Assembly: GCA_024413595.1 (NCBI GenBank)
Contig: JAKSUC010000019.1
Span: 1-52,937, forward strand
From: Bacteroidales bacterium
GTDB taxonomy: Bacteria; Bacteroidota; Bacteroidia; Bacteroidales; UBA3824
Direction: 5' to 3'
DNA length: 52,937 nt
Below are positions 1 through 9,590 of this stretch, piece by piece; position 1 is the stretch's first letter, and each line of letters opens with the position of its first letter. A program made the translations under genes and the position numbers. Below the pieces are notes generated by a model, which was not told the origin of the DNA, made no database searches, and saw only the letters and a program-made list of their open reading frames with translations.

Positions 1-133
1 ATTGTCTTGCCATCATGTCAGTCGCGCTCTTTACTGTCAAGTTTTTGAATGCCGGAATTGTAATTGCAAGCTTTCCAAAGAAATGCTTTCCCTGATCCGT
101 CTGTGCAAACGAAATAATTGCAAATATAATCAC
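1..133 (-). CDS. possible 5' end of an unrecognised gene, cut by the window edge
   Basis: A reading frame on the minus strand opens with a possible GTG at 131-133 and runs off the window edge. It encodes a short hydrophobic start (VIIFAIISFAQTDQG) followed by about 30 polar residues. A purine-rich AAAGGAG lies about 8 bases upstream of the GTG, which is unusual for this phylum. The stretch is clearly richer in G+C than the DNA after it, which may mean transferred DNA. The overlapping frame that runs the whole stretch has no recognisable composition and is probably a shadow. I do not recognise the product, and this could also be non-coding. Confidence 0.22.
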   Translation of the reverse strand, partial: MIIFAIISFAQTDQGKHFFGKLAITIPAFKNLTVKSATDMMARQ

Positions 134-227
134 TCCCCACTCCTTTTATTGTAATTTTATAATTAATTTTAAATATTATGTTAAATAGAACAATTAATAA
201 ATTATTAAAAAAATAGTAAAATATATT

Positions 228-2369
228 TTGACTATAATTAAAATTTGTGTAAAATTGCATAAAAATATAAAAACTATTAAACTCAGAAGTTCGATATATG
301 GTCCTAGATTTTTAACTGATGACATCAATAAATTTCTTGTTATCAAGATATTGATTCCTTTTATTATAGGTATTATTATTCAAGACTATTTTCATTTTAA
401 TATATTAATTTCTATAATAGGATTTTCCATTTTTTTTATTCTCTCTTTAATAGTAAAATCTTTTAAAGGTAAACAAAAGTCAAAAACAAGATTTTTGTTT
501 ATGAAATTGGCATGTGTTTGTTTTGTTTTTATGGGAATGTATATTACCGAAAATAAATATGTTACAATTCCAATAATAGATAATAGTAAAGCATATTATG
601 GTGTTATTAGTGAACCTTTGGAAGAAAAAGAAAAATCAATTAAAACCCAAATTACAGTATTGGATTTATCATTTAGTGAAAAATTTGAGATATTAGCATA
701 CTTTGAAAAAGATTCATTATTAAATATTGAAATGGGAGATTTATTATATATATCTTCTAAAATTGATAGAATAAAATCAAATGGCAATCCATTAGAATTT
801 GATTATGCAGATTATATGTCTAAAAATGGAATTTATTTTAGAACATATATTAACAATTCAAATTATCAAATACTTAAAAATGGTTACAAAAAAGGATTGA
901 GATATTATAGTTGTAAAATAAGAAATTATTTATTATCAATATACAGGAAATCAGGTTTTTCAGAAAAGGAACTTGGAGTTTTAGAAGCTTTAACATTAGG
1001 ATATAAAAATGATTTGGATGAAGAAACCAAGTCAGCATTTCAATCTAGCGGAGCGATGCACGTTTTGGCAGTTTCAGGTCTTCATACAGGAATAATAATG
1101 ATGATAACAGACTTTTTATTAAAATTTTTGAAAAAAAATAGACGCCAAAAAATCATCAAATGCGGTATAATATGTATTATAATTTGGTTATTTGCAGCTA
1201 TAACAGGTTTTAGTTCAAGTGTAAATAGAGCAGCTTTAATGTTTTCAATAATGTCGATTGGAAAATCAATAGATAGAAATTCAAGTACTTATAATTCATT
1301 GGCTGTTTCATGTTTTATATTATTGATGATAAATCCTTATTTAATTTTTAATGTAGGATTTGGTTTGTCTTATTTAGCGGTATTGTCTATAATAAGTTGT
1401 ATGCCTTTATTTGAAAAAATACAAGAATTATCAAAAAGTGTTATTATAAAATATTTTTTAGGAATTATAGTTGTATCAATTTCTGCACAAATTGGGACTT
1501 CTGTTTTAAGTATTTGTACATTTAGACAATTTCCAACCTATTTTTTATTAACCAACATAATTATAATTCCTGTTGCTTACGCAATTATGATTTTGGCAAT
1601 TGCATTATTAATTACTAATTCAATCCCCATAATTAGTACAATAATATTTTATCCATTAAAATATAGCGTAAAATTTATGACGGAAAGTGTTTCGTGGATA
1701 GAAAGTTTACCAGGATCATGTATTAAAAATATTTTTTTGCCAAATAGTTCAGCTATTTTATTATATTTAGTATTATTTTCAATAATTGTTTTTATATTTT
1801 ATAAACAATTTTATTGGGTAAAATTATCTGCAATAGGCTTATTATTAGTTAGTTTAATATATTTATCAGAAATAAAAGGACGTAATGCTGATGAATTATT
1901 GATAGTTTATAATTGTAATAAAGCAAGCGCCATTCAGATTGGTAACAAATTGATAACAAATTCACAAAATATAGATAAATATTTTATAGATATGTATATA
2001 CCGCCATCAGAATTAGCTGGATATAAAAATATAGAAATTATTAATCAAGACTCACTTTCAAAAATATCAGATAATTTTTTTATGATAGATAAAAAAATAG
2101 TAGGAATTATAGATAATGATGAATTTATAAATATAGAACCAACGTTAAAAATTGATTATTTGATATTGAGCAAAAATGTTGAATGTAATTTAAAAAATTT
2201 GTCAGAAAAATATAAACCAGAAATAATTATACTTGATTCTTCTAATTCAAAAAAATATAGAGAACAAGTCACAAAAGAAAGTTTAAATAAAAATATTAAT
2301 ATTTATGATGTAAATGTTAACGGAGCCTTTATATTAGGTGATGCAAAAAAAATATTAAAAAAATATTGA
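228..2369 (+). CDS. comEC: ComEC/Rec2 family DNA-uptake membrane protein
   Basis: ComEC forms the inner-membrane channel that passes single-stranded DNA into the cell during natural transformation. Two N-terminal membrane segments are followed by a soluble DUF4131-like region with the typical sequence NGNPLEFDYADYMSKNGI. The Competence domain comes next, with its signature of a long helix (ALTLGYKNDLDEETKSAF) and then AVSGLHTGI, and then a run of hydrophobic helices to about residue 540. The last 150 residues are soluble and show no HxHxDH motif, so the metallo-beta-lactamase domain seen in many Gram-positive ComEC proteins is absent or degenerate. The start is uncertain: there is no early ATG, so TTG at 228 or TTG at 255 would be used. 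comF lies nearby in a separate operon. Confidence 0.88.
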   Translation: MTIIKICVKLHKNIKTIKLRSSIYGPRFLTDDINKFLVIKILIPFIIGIIIQDYFHFNILISIIGFSIFFILSLIVKSFKGKQKSKTRFLFMKLACVCFVFMGMYITENKYVTIPIIDNSKAYYGVISEPLEEKEKSIKTQITVLDLSFSEKFEILAYFEKDSLLNIEMGDLLYISSKIDRIKSNGNPLEFDYADYMSKNGIYFRTYINNSNYQILKNGYKKGLRYYSCKIRNYLLSIYRKSGFSEKELGVLEALTLGYKNDLDEETKSAFQSSGAMHVLAVSGLHTGIIMMITDFLLKFLKKNRRQKIIKCGIICIIIWLFAAITGFSSSVNRAALMFSIMSIGKSIDRNSSTYNSLAVSCFILLMINPYLIFNVGFGLSYLAVLSIISCMPLFEKIQELSKSVIIKYFLGIIVVSISAQIGTSVLSICTFRQFPTYFLLTNIIIIPVAYAIMILAIALLITNSIPIISTIIFYPLKYSVKFMTESVSWIESLPGSCIKNIFLPNSSAILLYLVLFSIIVFIFYKQFYWVKLSAIGLLLVSLIYLSEIKGRNADELLIVYNCNKASAIQIGNKLITNSQNIDKYFIDMYIPPSELAGYKNIEIINQDSLSKISDNFFMIDKKIVGIIDNDEFINIEPTLKIDYLILSKNVECNLKNLSEKYKPEIIILDSSNSKKYREQVTKESLNKNINIYDVNVNGAFILGDAKKILKKY

Positions 2370-2474
2370 ATTTAAAACTTTATTAAATTTTGTACGTTAT
2401 AAATAACGGTTGTAATCAAGAAAAATATAATAATTACAAATAAAATAAACATTAACAATTAATTTGACAAAAAA

Positions 2475-3101
2475 ATGAAAAAATTAACATTAGGTTTTAT
2501 GGCTTTTGCCTTAGCTGCAACAACATTGTTTTCAACATCTTGTAAAGATGATGATGATGACGATAACTCAAATCAATTAGCATCAATTTTTGCTACAGTA
2601 GGATCTTCTGATTTTGAAGCAACAGCAGTAGCAAAAAAATCAGAAACATCAGAAGCAACAGGAACAACAATTAGTATTGCAAAACTTTTATCAGAAAGTT
2701 CAACAAGAACAACAATTTATGGTTTAAACAAAGCAAAACAATTTATGTCTGTTACTTTTAATGGTTCAACAGAAGGTAGTTATTCATTTGGTGTAGATGC
2801 TGCAACATCAGGAACTCAATTATTGATTGATTATTTAACAAATGGTGATTTAAAATCAACATTAGAAGATGCTATTAATGTAGATCACGATTGCTTTATT
2901 ATTTACAAAGCATCATCAGATGCTAATGATGCATCAAGTTCTGATTTTTATGTATCAACAAAAGCAACTGTTAAAGTTAATGGATATATGGAACTTGGTA
3001 GTATTAAATATGTAACTGGTACATTTACAGCAACATTAATGAATAAAGATAAACAAACTATTGAAATCAACAATGGAACATTCTCATGTCCAGGAATTTA
3101 A
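2475..3101 (+). CDS. putative secreted lipoprotein with Asp-rich linker
   Basis: The first 22 residues are a lipoprotein signal peptide ending in a lipobox (FSTSC, lipidated Cys23). A run of six aspartates follows directly, which in Bacteroidota is compatible with export of the lipoprotein to the outer leaflet. The remaining 175 residues are rich in Ser, Thr and Ala and alternate like a beta-sandwich. Bacteroidota carry many small lipoproteins of this kind (DUF6252-like), but I cannot assign a family. It is a single gene, separated from comEC by about 100 bases and ended by a strong shared hairpin. The function is unknown, with surface adhesion or binding only a guess. Confidence 0.8.
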   Translation: MKKLTLGFMAFALAATTLFSTSCKDDDDDDNSNQLASIFATVGSSDFEATAVAKKSETSEATGTTISIAKLLSESSTRTTIYGLNKAKQFMSVTFNGSTEGSYSFGVDAATSGTQLLIDYLTNGDLKSTLEDAINVDHDCFIIYKASSDANDASSSDFYVSTKATVKVNGYMELGSIKYVTGTFTATLMNKDKQTIEINNGTFSCPGI

Positions 3102-3118
3102 TAGATTAAAAATATTAT

Positions 3119-3152
3119 AAAAAAAGCTCACAAAATTGTGAGCTTTTTTTAT
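3119..3152. terminator. bidirectional rho-independent terminator
   Basis: A perfect inverted repeat (3121-3134 against 3137-3150) has a GCTCACAA core, with A-runs on one side and T-runs on the other. It lies between the convergent lipoprotein and comF genes and can stop transcription in both directions. Confidence 0.9.
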
Positions 3153-3859
3153 TTTTCAGCTCTTGCTAAAGCAAAAACACTTACTTTAATGTTTGGAATT
3201 TTTTGAATTTCGTTTACACAAGACTCAATAGTAGAACCTGTTGTTAAAACATCGTCAACAATTAAATAATGTTTTCCTTGAAACTCTGGATTATCAGATG
3301 CTTTAAATAAATTTTGAGAATTTACCCAACGTTCCATTCTTTTCTTTTTAGTTTGAGTTTCGTTATATACAACTTTTTTTAAAACATCTTCATTTATAGG
3401 AATATTTAAAACTTGTGAAATTCCGTATGCTATGCGTTCACTTTGATTATACCCCCTTTTTTTGAATTTATTTGGATGCAAAGGAACTGGAACTATAAAA
3501 TCTACATCACTAAAAATTCCAGATTTATTTAAACTATAAGCGGCATTTTTACCTAAAAAAACAGCTATATCAGGACGATTGTGATATTTAAAATCATGAA
3601 TAAGTCGTTGAGTGATACCTCCTTTAAAAAATCCATAATAAGCACAAGCATTTTGAATTTCAACTTTGTTCATAAAAACTTCTTTAACTTCTGTATTTTC
3701 AGGTAAATGAGTATGCGTAATTTTCATTTTTGACATACAGTCAAGACAAACAACTTTTTCATAATCAGAAAGCAAATTTCCACATCCTGGACAATATTCA
3801 GGATAAATAATGTCAAATAAATCACAAAATGCTCTCTTAATTATTTGTAATATTTTCAT
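3149..3859 (-). CDS. comF: ComF family amidophosphoribosyltransferase-like protein
   Basis: ComF proteins take part in natural transformation; their exact reaction is not settled. The N-terminus has a four-cysteine zinc knuckle (CPGC then CLDC, residues about 20-42). The C-terminal half is a type I phosphoribosyltransferase fold with the PRPP-binding motif LIVDDVLTTGSTI near residue 200. The length of 236 residues is normal. The ATG follows the stop of the acyltransferase gene directly, so this is the last gene of a three-gene operon. It appears with comEC about 1 kb away, which supports a competence role, but the upstream partners concern the envelope. Confidence 0.9.
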   Translation of the reverse strand: MKILQIIKRAFCDLFDIIYPEYCPGCGNLLSDYEKVVCLDCMSKMKITHTHLPENTEVKEVFMNKVEIQNACAYYGFFKGGITQRLIHDFKYHNRPDIAVFLGKNAAYSLNKSGIFSDVDFIVPVPLHPNKFKKRGYNQSERIAYGISQVLNIPINEDVLKKVVYNETQTKKKRMERWVNSQNLFKASDNPEFQGKHYLIVDDVLTTGSTIESCVNEIQKIPNIKVSVFALARAEK

Positions 3860-4783
3860 TTATAAGTTTTTATAAAAACCGCTATCAACAACTTCGCCAT
3901 TTTGATCACGTTGTTTTTTCCAACGTTTATGAGACCATAACCAATATTCTGGGGCATTTATTAAAGTTTCTTCAACCTTTTTCATATATTTTTCAGAAAT
4001 TTCACCAGGTTGACATTTTGAAGGATCATCAATTAATTCAGAAAGATATTGTTTATAATAACCACGAGCTACTTTTCGCGACTCAAAATAAACTATTGGT
4101 AAGTTAAACATTTTAGAATACATTTCAATTCCATGAAGTACACAAGTGTCTATCCCTAAAAAGTTTACCCAAAATCCTTTTCTTGAATTAGATGGATTTT
4201 GATCGCCTAACATAACAAAACCCATACATTGATTGTTTCGCATATTAAACATATATTTTGTTTTTTCTATAGGACAAAGATATGTTCCTCGAGCTTCACG
4301 ACATTTTTTGATATAATTATTTATATAAATATTTCGCATAGGTTTGTAAAGAGCAGCCATTTTGTGACTATGTTCATAAAGAACTGTTTGCGTTGCCCAT
4401 TCCCAATTTCCATAATGCGAAAAAGCAATTACAACACTTTTGCCTTGTTTATGATAATTTTCTAAAACAGATTTATCAACAAATTCATAACGTTTTGCAA
4501 GTTTTTCAACTGGAAGAGTATATCCTTTAAAACTTTCTAATAAAATATCAGTAAAATGTTGATAAAATTTTGATTTTATTTGTTTTAGTTCATTTTCTGA
4601 TTTGTTAGGAAAACACATTTTTAAATTTTTGTCAACAACTTTTGTTCGATATCTTGCAACTTTAAAAATTAAAAAGCTTAAAATATCAGAAAAAAAATAC
4701 AATAATTTAAAAGGTGTAATTCTAACTAAAAATATAAAAAATCTAAAATATAGATATCCAATATATTGAAATACTTTTTTCAT
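3860..4783 (-). CDS. LpxL/LpxM-type lipid A acyltransferase
   Basis: This is a lysophospholipid/lipid A acyltransferase of the HtrB/LpxL family, which adds a secondary acyl chain to lipid A at the inner membrane. One hydrophobic N-terminal anchor (about residues 8-40) is followed by the catalytic block FSHYGNWEWA, the family's version of the HxxxxD/E motif, and later by GDQNPS and the conserved pairing around YWLWSHKRWK near the C-terminus. The length of 307 residues is typical. Its start overlaps the upstream gene's stop by four bases (ATGA), which shows translational coupling. The exact acyl position cannot be told from the sequence. Confidence 0.88.
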   Translation of the reverse strand: MKKVFQYIGYLYFRFFIFLVRITPFKLLYFFSDILSFLIFKVARYRTKVVDKNLKMCFPNKSENELKQIKSKFYQHFTDILLESFKGYTLPVEKLAKRYEFVDKSVLENYHKQGKSVVIAFSHYGNWEWATQTVLYEHSHKMAALYKPMRNIYINNYIKKCREARGTYLCPIEKTKYMFNMRNNQCMGFVMLGDQNPSNSRKGFWVNFLGIDTCVLHGIEMYSKMFNLPIVYFESRKVARGYYKQYLSELIDDPSKCQPGEISEKYMKKVEETLINAPEYWLWSHKRWKKQRDQNGEVVDSGFYKNL

Positions 4784-5544
4784 TTGTTTTTCGAATATTC
4801 TTTATATAATTGTTTTATAATAATATACAAGTCATAATCACTTTTTTGTAAAATATAATCACGACTCAATTTAAAATGTTTAATAAAAAGTTCGGCATCA
4901 TCTTCAGACATTCCTGTAATTTGAGCCACAATTTGAGGATTATATTTTTCGTTTGCTTCTTTACTTAATTCTTCTTGATAATTAAATTCATCAATTCGTT
5001 TTAAAGCTTTTTCTTTTTTTCTAGTAAAATTTAAAGGGAACCCTACTCCTCTTGATGCAACAGTAAGTTCACGTAAAATTTGAGGACTGATAAGATTTTT
5101 TTTCCAATTCTCAATATTTTTATTATCTAAATCATCAATAGTTTCTCGATGAGTGTAATCATAAAGAAAAGAATTCCAACGATCTTGAAAAACATTAACC
5201 ACGCCAAGAAGATAAATTGTTGATTTTAAAGTAATATCGGCAATTTGAATAATATTACTCTCACCAGAATATACTATACCATTAAGAGTAAATCCTGAAT
5301 CTTTAAAACCTAAACAAGAAATTTTAACAGTGTCGGTAGATAACATCAAAATTCTAAAATAACCAGCAGTATCAGAGATACAACCACTATGTTTTTTAAG
5401 ATTAATGATGTGAGCAAATTGTATTGGTTTTCCAATAGAATCAACAATTCTACCTCTTACATCAAAAACTGTTTCTTGGGCAAATATAGATTTTGTAACT
5501 AAAATCAATATTACAAAAATCAAATATAATTTAATATTTTTCAC
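4780..5544 (-). CDS. exported CarboxypepD_reg-like domain protein
   Basis: The protein starts with a signal peptide (cleavage near FAQ, about residue 22) and continues with a carboxypeptidase-regulatory-like beta-sandwich (VRGRIVDSIGKPIQFAHI, then DTAGYFRI), residues about 27-110. This is the small Ig-like fold found at the front of many Bacteroidota outer-membrane proteins. The rest is charged and helical and I do not recognise it; there is no barrel, so the protein is probably periplasmic. It is the first gene of the operon with the acyltransferase and comF, with a good -7 element just upstream of its ATG. Confidence 0.75.
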   Translation of the reverse strand: MKNIKLYLIFVILILVTKSIFAQETVFDVRGRIVDSIGKPIQFAHIINLKKHSGCISDTAGYFRILMLSTDTVKISCLGFKDSGFTLNGIVYSGESNIIQIADITLKSTIYLLGVVNVFQDRWNSFLYDYTHRETIDDLDNKNIENWKKNLISPQILRELTVASRGVGFPLNFTRKKEKALKRIDEFNYQEELSKEANEKYNPQIVAQITGMSEDDAELFIKHFKLSRDYILQKSDYDLYIIIKQLYKEYSKNK

Positions 5545-5561
5545 TTCAACTAAATTTTTTA

Positions 5562-5569
5562 CAAATATA
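5562..5569 (-). promoter_or_regulatory. TAnnTTTG promoter (-7) of the three-gene comF operon
   Basis: On the minus strand the element reads TATATTTG, a perfect match to the Bacteroidota -7 consensus. It lies about 18 bases upstream of the ATG at 5544, which gives a short leader. I see no good -33 TTG at the right distance. Confidence 0.55.
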
Positions 5570-5626
5570 AAAAATCAAATTATGAAGTAAAACTAATTAT
5601 AAATGTTTAACAATAGTAAAAAAATG

Positions 5627-6490
5627 TTATATAGCAACATATCTTTTTCTTACTTCTAAAACTTTATCATAAAGTTTTTTGAAATATTTTTCATCACAAG
5701 AATATAAACCATTATCAAGCTGTTTAATATTAGCACTATCAGTTAAACTTTTAATATCTTCAAAATCTTTTTTTATTTCAATAAAATTAGAATCCGATGT
5801 ATTTTCAAAAAATTCTAAAAGAATAGGAATATCAAGACATTGTTTTAAAATACGAGAAGACAAATTAGGATTTAAAGAATATGAACTTTTAGATAAATAA
5901 AAAGCAGTATACATACCTTCAACCCAAGCACCAGAAATAATTAAAGAAGCGATTTCACGTTGTCCACTTTCAATTAAATATTTATCTGAACTATAATACG
6001 CATTAGTAATAAGTTCAATCATAGTTTCCTTATTACACAAATTTTCTTCCATGTTTCTCATGGTTTCTTCATCAAAAAATTGAAGAATACCAAGTTCATC
6101 AGCCATAATTTTTATAGCTGCCATATATTTTAATACAGTTTGATTTTGTTCAAATAAACTAGCATAACTCATATCTGTTCCATAAATTCCTATATTTAAA
6201 GCTTTACTAATTGTAGTGGTGTATTTAGAATTTAATTTATCAGAATTAAGAGCTGATGCATCATATTTAGTATCAGGATGATCAAGTAAAATAGAAATAA
6301 TTTCATGAGCTTCAGGTAAAGTATTTAAAACTTTACTTGCATGTTCCATATCTTTATCGATATTTTCATTTTGAATAATATCTTCAACAATTGAATCATT
6401 ATTGATATTATTATTGTTATTATTAACACTGCCACTACATGAAACCAAAGTAATAGCAGAAACAATAGAGAAATAAGTATATTTATTCAT
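5627..6490 (-). CDS. hypothetical lipoprotein
   Basis: I chose the ATG at 6490 because it begins a clean lipoprotein signal peptide (MNKYTYFSIVSAITLVSC), and the upstream in-frame extension only adds charged residues. The lipobox Cys is at residue 18 and is followed by an Asn-rich linker. The mature part, about 270 residues, is nearly all alpha-helical and has no motif that I recognise. It stands alone, divergent from clpC, and about 130 bases separate the two signal regions. It is probably an envelope protein of unknown function. Confidence 0.72.
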   Translation of the reverse strand: MNKYTYFSIVSAITLVSCSGSVNNNNNNINNDSIVEDIIQNENIDKDMEHASKVLNTLPEAHEIISILLDHPDTKYDASALNSDKLNSKYTTTISKALNIGIYGTDMSYASLFEQNQTVLKYMAAIKIMADELGILQFFDEETMRNMEENLCNKETMIELITNAYYSSDKYLIESGQREIASLIISGAWVEGMYTAFYLSKSSYSLNPNLSSRILKQCLDIPILLEFFENTSDSNFIEIKKDFEDIKSLTDSANIKQLDNGLYSCDEKYFKKLYDKVLEVRKRYVAI

Positions 6491-6613
6491 TTTTTTGAAA
6501 TTTAATTTTATGCAAATTAACAAAAAAAAACGAAATAAAGTTTAAACTTTCCTAAAAATAACCGTAAAAAGCAAAGAAAATGTAAAATGTTTAGATTTTT
6601 AAAATAGATTTTG

Positions 6614-6621
6614 TATATTTG
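6614..6621 (+). promoter_or_regulatory. TAnnTTTG promoter (-7) of clpC
   Basis: TATATTTG lies 24 bases upstream of the chosen clpC ATG at 6646. Transcription would start near 6628, so the earlier in-frame start at 6619 would lie upstream of the RNA. This helps to choose the start. Confidence 0.65.
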
Positions 6622-6645
6622 TGGAAAATCAGACGAAAGAAAAAC

Positions 6646-9147
6646 ATGAAAGAATCAAAATATTCACAAAAATTAAAAGATATATTATTATATAGCAAAG
6701 AAGAAGCTATTAGATTAGGAGATGAAGAAATACTACCAGAACATTTCTTTTTAGGAATGCTTAGAGATGGGAATGAAGAATTAATGGAAAAAATAACTAA
6801 ATTAGGAATAAAAACTGATGAAGCTAAAACTATAATAGAAAAGAAATTAAAAAAAGACAACATTTTATTACCAACAGAAACCGAATATATTCCATTTTCT
6901 TCAACTTCAGAGAGCATCTTGAATCAAGCTATCTCTGAAGCTATAAAAATGAATTCTGAAATTGTTTATCCCGAACATTTATTATTAACAATATTAAAAG
7001 ATAAAAACAACAGCGTAACAACTATGTTTACAGAAAAGAATATAGACTATGAAAAATTAAGGGAGTCATTTAATGATGAACCCAAAGCACAGGCTGAATT
7101 TACAGATGATGAAGAAGACGATGACGATGATGACGACGATGATGATGATTATTCGTCTAATAAAAACACAAATCCATCAAATATTAATTCAGAAACCCCT
7201 GTTTTAGATAATTTTGGTATAGATTTAACAAAAGCTGCAGAAGAAAATCGTCTAGATCCTATTGTTGGACGAACAAAAGAAATTGAACGACTAGTTCAAA
7301 TTTTAAGTAGACGTAAAAAAAATAATCCTGTATTAATAGGAGAACCAGGTGTGGGTAAATCTGCAATTGCAGAAGGACTAGCTTTAAAAATTATTCAGAA
7401 AAAAGTTTCGAGAGTATTATATGGAAAAAGAATTGTTACTCTCGATTTAGGTTCTCTTGTTGCTGGTACAAAATACAGAGGTCAATTTGAAGAAAGAATA
7501 AAATCTATTCTTGGAGAATTGTCAAGAAATAGAAATGTAATTTTATTCATTGACGAAATTCACACAATTATAGGAGCAGGTTCAGCATCAGGCACTTTAG
7601 ACGCTAGTAATTTATTAAAACCTGCACTTGCACGAGGTGAAATTCAATGTATTGGAGCAACAACACTTGATGAATATCGACAATATATTGAAAAAGATGG
7701 TGCTCTAGAACGTAGATTTCAAAAAATTTTAGTAGAACCAACAACTGTTGAAGAATCTATTACAATTTTAAATAATATTAAAGATAAATACGAAGAGCAT
7801 CATAATGTAGTTTATACACCAGAAGCTATAGCTGCATGTGTAAAATTATCAGATAGATATATAAGTGATAGACATTTGCCAGACAAAGCTATTGATGCAA
7901 TGGACGAAGCTGGTTCAAGAGTTCATATATCTAAAATTCAAGTACCTCAAAGAATAGACGATCTTGAAAAACAAATTGAAGAAACTCGTCAAGAAAAAAT
8001 AAAAGCTGTAAAAAGTCAAAATTTTGAATTAGCAGCAAGTTTTCGCGATAAAGAACAAGAATTATTAAAACTTTTAGAATCAGAAAAAGACAAATGGGAA
8101 AAAGATTTAATAAAAAAACGCGAAGTTGTTGACGAAAGTAATGTAGAAGAAGTTGTTGCCATGATGACAGGTGTTCCTGTTTCTAGAATTGCTCAAGCTG
8201 AAGGTCAAAGACTTAAAAGAATGAAAGACGAACTTCAGAAAAAAGTTATTGGTCAAGACGAAGCTATTGAAAAAATAGTAAAAGCTATTCAACGAAACAG
8301 AGCAGGTTTAAAAGATCCTAATAAACCTATTGGAACATTTGTATTTCTAGGTCCAACTGGAGTTGGTAAAACTCAATTAGCCAAAATATTAGCAGAATTT
8401 TTATTTGATAGTAAAGATGCTTTGATCAGAATTGACATGAGTGAATATATGGAAAAATTTTCAGTTTCACGAATTGTTGGAGCACCTCCAGGATATGTTG
8501 GCTATGAAGAAGGCGGTCAATTAACTGAAAAAGTTAGAAGAAAACCTTATTCTGTTGTTTTGCTCGACGAAATTGAAAAAGCACATCCTGATATTTTCAA
8601 TATATTATTGCAAGTTCTTGATGAAGGAAGACTTACTGATGGCTTGGGCAGAAAAATTGATTTTAAGAACACAATATTAATTATGACTTCAAATATTGGT
8701 TCAAGACAAATTCAAGATTACGGTCGTGGCGTTGGTTTTGGAACTGATGAAGAAAATGAAGCTAACAATAAGTCAATTATTGAAAAAGCATTAAAAAAAG
8801 CATTTTCTCCAGAATTTTTAAATCGTCTAGACGATATAATTATGTTTCATAATTTAACTAAAGAAAATATCCACAAAATTATTGATATTGAACTTGTTGG
8901 ATTATATAAAAGAGTTGAAGATATGGGATATAAATTAACCATAACCGACAAAGCAAAATCTTTTATAGCAGATAAAGGTTTTGACTCAAAATTTGGAGCT
9001 CGTCCTCTAAAAAGAGCTATTCAAAAATACTTGGAAGATGAAATGGCAAGTGTTATAATTGACTCCGAAGTTAAAACAGGCGACGAAATTGTTGCAGATG
9101 TTGATGAAAATCAACAAAATATCAAAATAAGTATTAATAAACAATAA
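6646..9147 (+). CDS. clpC: ClpC-type AAA+ unfoldase of the Clp protease
   Basis: ClpC unfolds proteins and feeds them to ClpP. The order is: two Clp-N repeats (residues about 5-145), an acidic linker with an almost unbroken run of about 16 Asp/Glu, AAA+ domain 1 (GEPGVGKSA, then VILFIDEIH), a UVR motif ([16 protein letters not shown] onwards) that marks ClpC rather than ClpB or ClpA, AAA+ domain 2 ([19 protein letters not shown]), and the D2-small domain. A VGF loop ([10 protein letters not shown]) suits ClpP docking. The start at 6646 fits the promoter, and the earlier in-frame codon does not. The acidic linker is unusually long; a similar one is present in the ClpA in this window. Confidence 0.95.
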   Translation: MKESKYSQKLKDILLYSKEEAIRLGDEEILPEHFFLGMLRDGNEELMEKITKLGIKTDEAKTIIEKKLKKDNILLPTETEYIPFSSTSESILNQAISEAIKMNSEIVYPEHLLLTILKDKNNSVTTMFTEKNIDYEKLRESFNDEPKAQAEFTDDEEDDDDDDDDDDDYSSNKNTNPSNINSETPVLDNFGIDLTKAAEENRLDPIVGRTKEIERLVQILSRRKKNNPVLIGEPGVGKSAIAEGLALKIIQKKVSRVLYGKRIVTLDLGSLVAGTKYRGQFEERIKSILGELSRNRNVILFIDEIHTIIGAGSASGTLDASNLLKPALARGEIQCIGATTLDEYRQYIEKDGALERRFQKILVEPTTVEESITILNNIKDKYEEHHNVVYTPEAIAACVKLSDRYISDRHLPDKAIDAMDEAGSRVHISKIQVPQRIDDLEKQIEETRQEKIKAVKSQNFELAASFRDKEQELLKLLESEKDKWEKDLIKKREVVDESNVEEVVAMMTGVPVSRIAQAEGQRLKRMKDELQKKVIGQDEAIEKIVKAIQRNRAGLKDPNKPIGTFVFLGPTGVGKTQLAKILAEFLFDSKDALIRIDMSEYMEKFSVSRIVGAPPGYVGYEEGGQLTEKVRRKPYSVVLLDEIEKAHPDIFNILLQVLDEGRLTDGLGRKIDFKNTILIMTSNIGSRQIQDYGRGVGFGTDEENEANNKSIIEKALKKAFSPEFLNRLDDIIMFHNLTKENIHKIIDIELVGLYKRVEDMGYKLTITDKAKSFIADKGFDSKFGARPLKRAIQKYLEDEMASVIIDSEVKTGDEIVADVDENQQNIKISINKQ

Positions 9148-9154
9148 AAAATAT

Positions 9155-9182
9155 ACCGCAGAAAAAATCTGCGGTTTTTTTA
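9155..9182 (+). terminator. rho-independent terminator after clpC
   Basis: An 8-bp stem (ACCGCAGA against TCTGCGGT, 9155-9162 and 9169-9176) is followed by a T-run. It sits directly in front of the ATG of the Hpt gene, so the Hpt gene may depend on read-through or its own signals. Confidence 0.88.
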
Positions 9183-9186
9183 TATT

Positions 9187-9543
9187 ATGAAAGAATACAA
9201 ATTTATTAATATGGATTATGTTGATGGCATTACAGATGGTAATTCTGAAATGAAATGTCAACTTATAGAATTATTTTTTGAACAAATTGAAGAAATTAAA
9301 CAGAAATTTTCGAAAGCTATAAAAGAAAATGACTTAGATGAAATTCAAAAAATAGCTCATTTAACTAAATCAACAACTAAAGTTATGGGTATTAATAATA
9401 TATCTGAAAAAATGTTTGATTTAGAATTAGGAATAAAAGAAAAAAAAGAAAACTTTGATTATAAAAGTTATATTGATTTTTTCTTGAATAATATTTCTTT
9501 TGCAGAAGAAGAATTAAAAGAAGAACTTAACCAAAATAAATAA
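9187..9543 (+). CDS. stand-alone Hpt phosphotransfer protein
   Basis: A small helical protein of 118 residues has the pattern of a histidine phosphotransfer domain. His58 is followed by LTKS in the order H-x-x-K-S (canonical form: H-x-L-K-G/S), then GINNISEKMFDLE. Such proteins carry phosphate between a hybrid kinase and a response regulator in the cytoplasm. It lies 40 bases after clpC but beyond a strong terminator. The REC-histidine kinase at 12.2-13.5 kb is a possible partner, which is inference only. The start is an ATG just after the hairpin T-run. Confidence 0.72.
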   Translation: MKEYKFINMDYVDGITDGNSEMKCQLIELFFEQIEEIKQKFSKAIKENDLDEIQKIAHLTKSTTKVMGINNISEKMFDLELGIKEKKENFDYKSYIDFFLNNISFAEEELKEELNQNK

Positions 9544-9545
9544 TA

Positions 9546-9590
9546 AAAATACTCTAATCAATTATTAATTAAAAGATTAGAGTATTTTTT
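9546..9590. terminator. bidirectional terminator between the Hpt gene and the Kdo operon
   Basis: An 11-bp perfect stem (9549-9559 against 9575-9585, ATACTCTAATC) has T-runs on both strands. It separates convergent transcription units. Confidence 0.85.

Noticed and set aside
228..236. TTG of comEC as part of a TAnnTTTG promoter
   Set aside because: The box has one base too many between TA and TTTG (TATATTTTG), so I do not call it a promoter, but the comEC start stays open.
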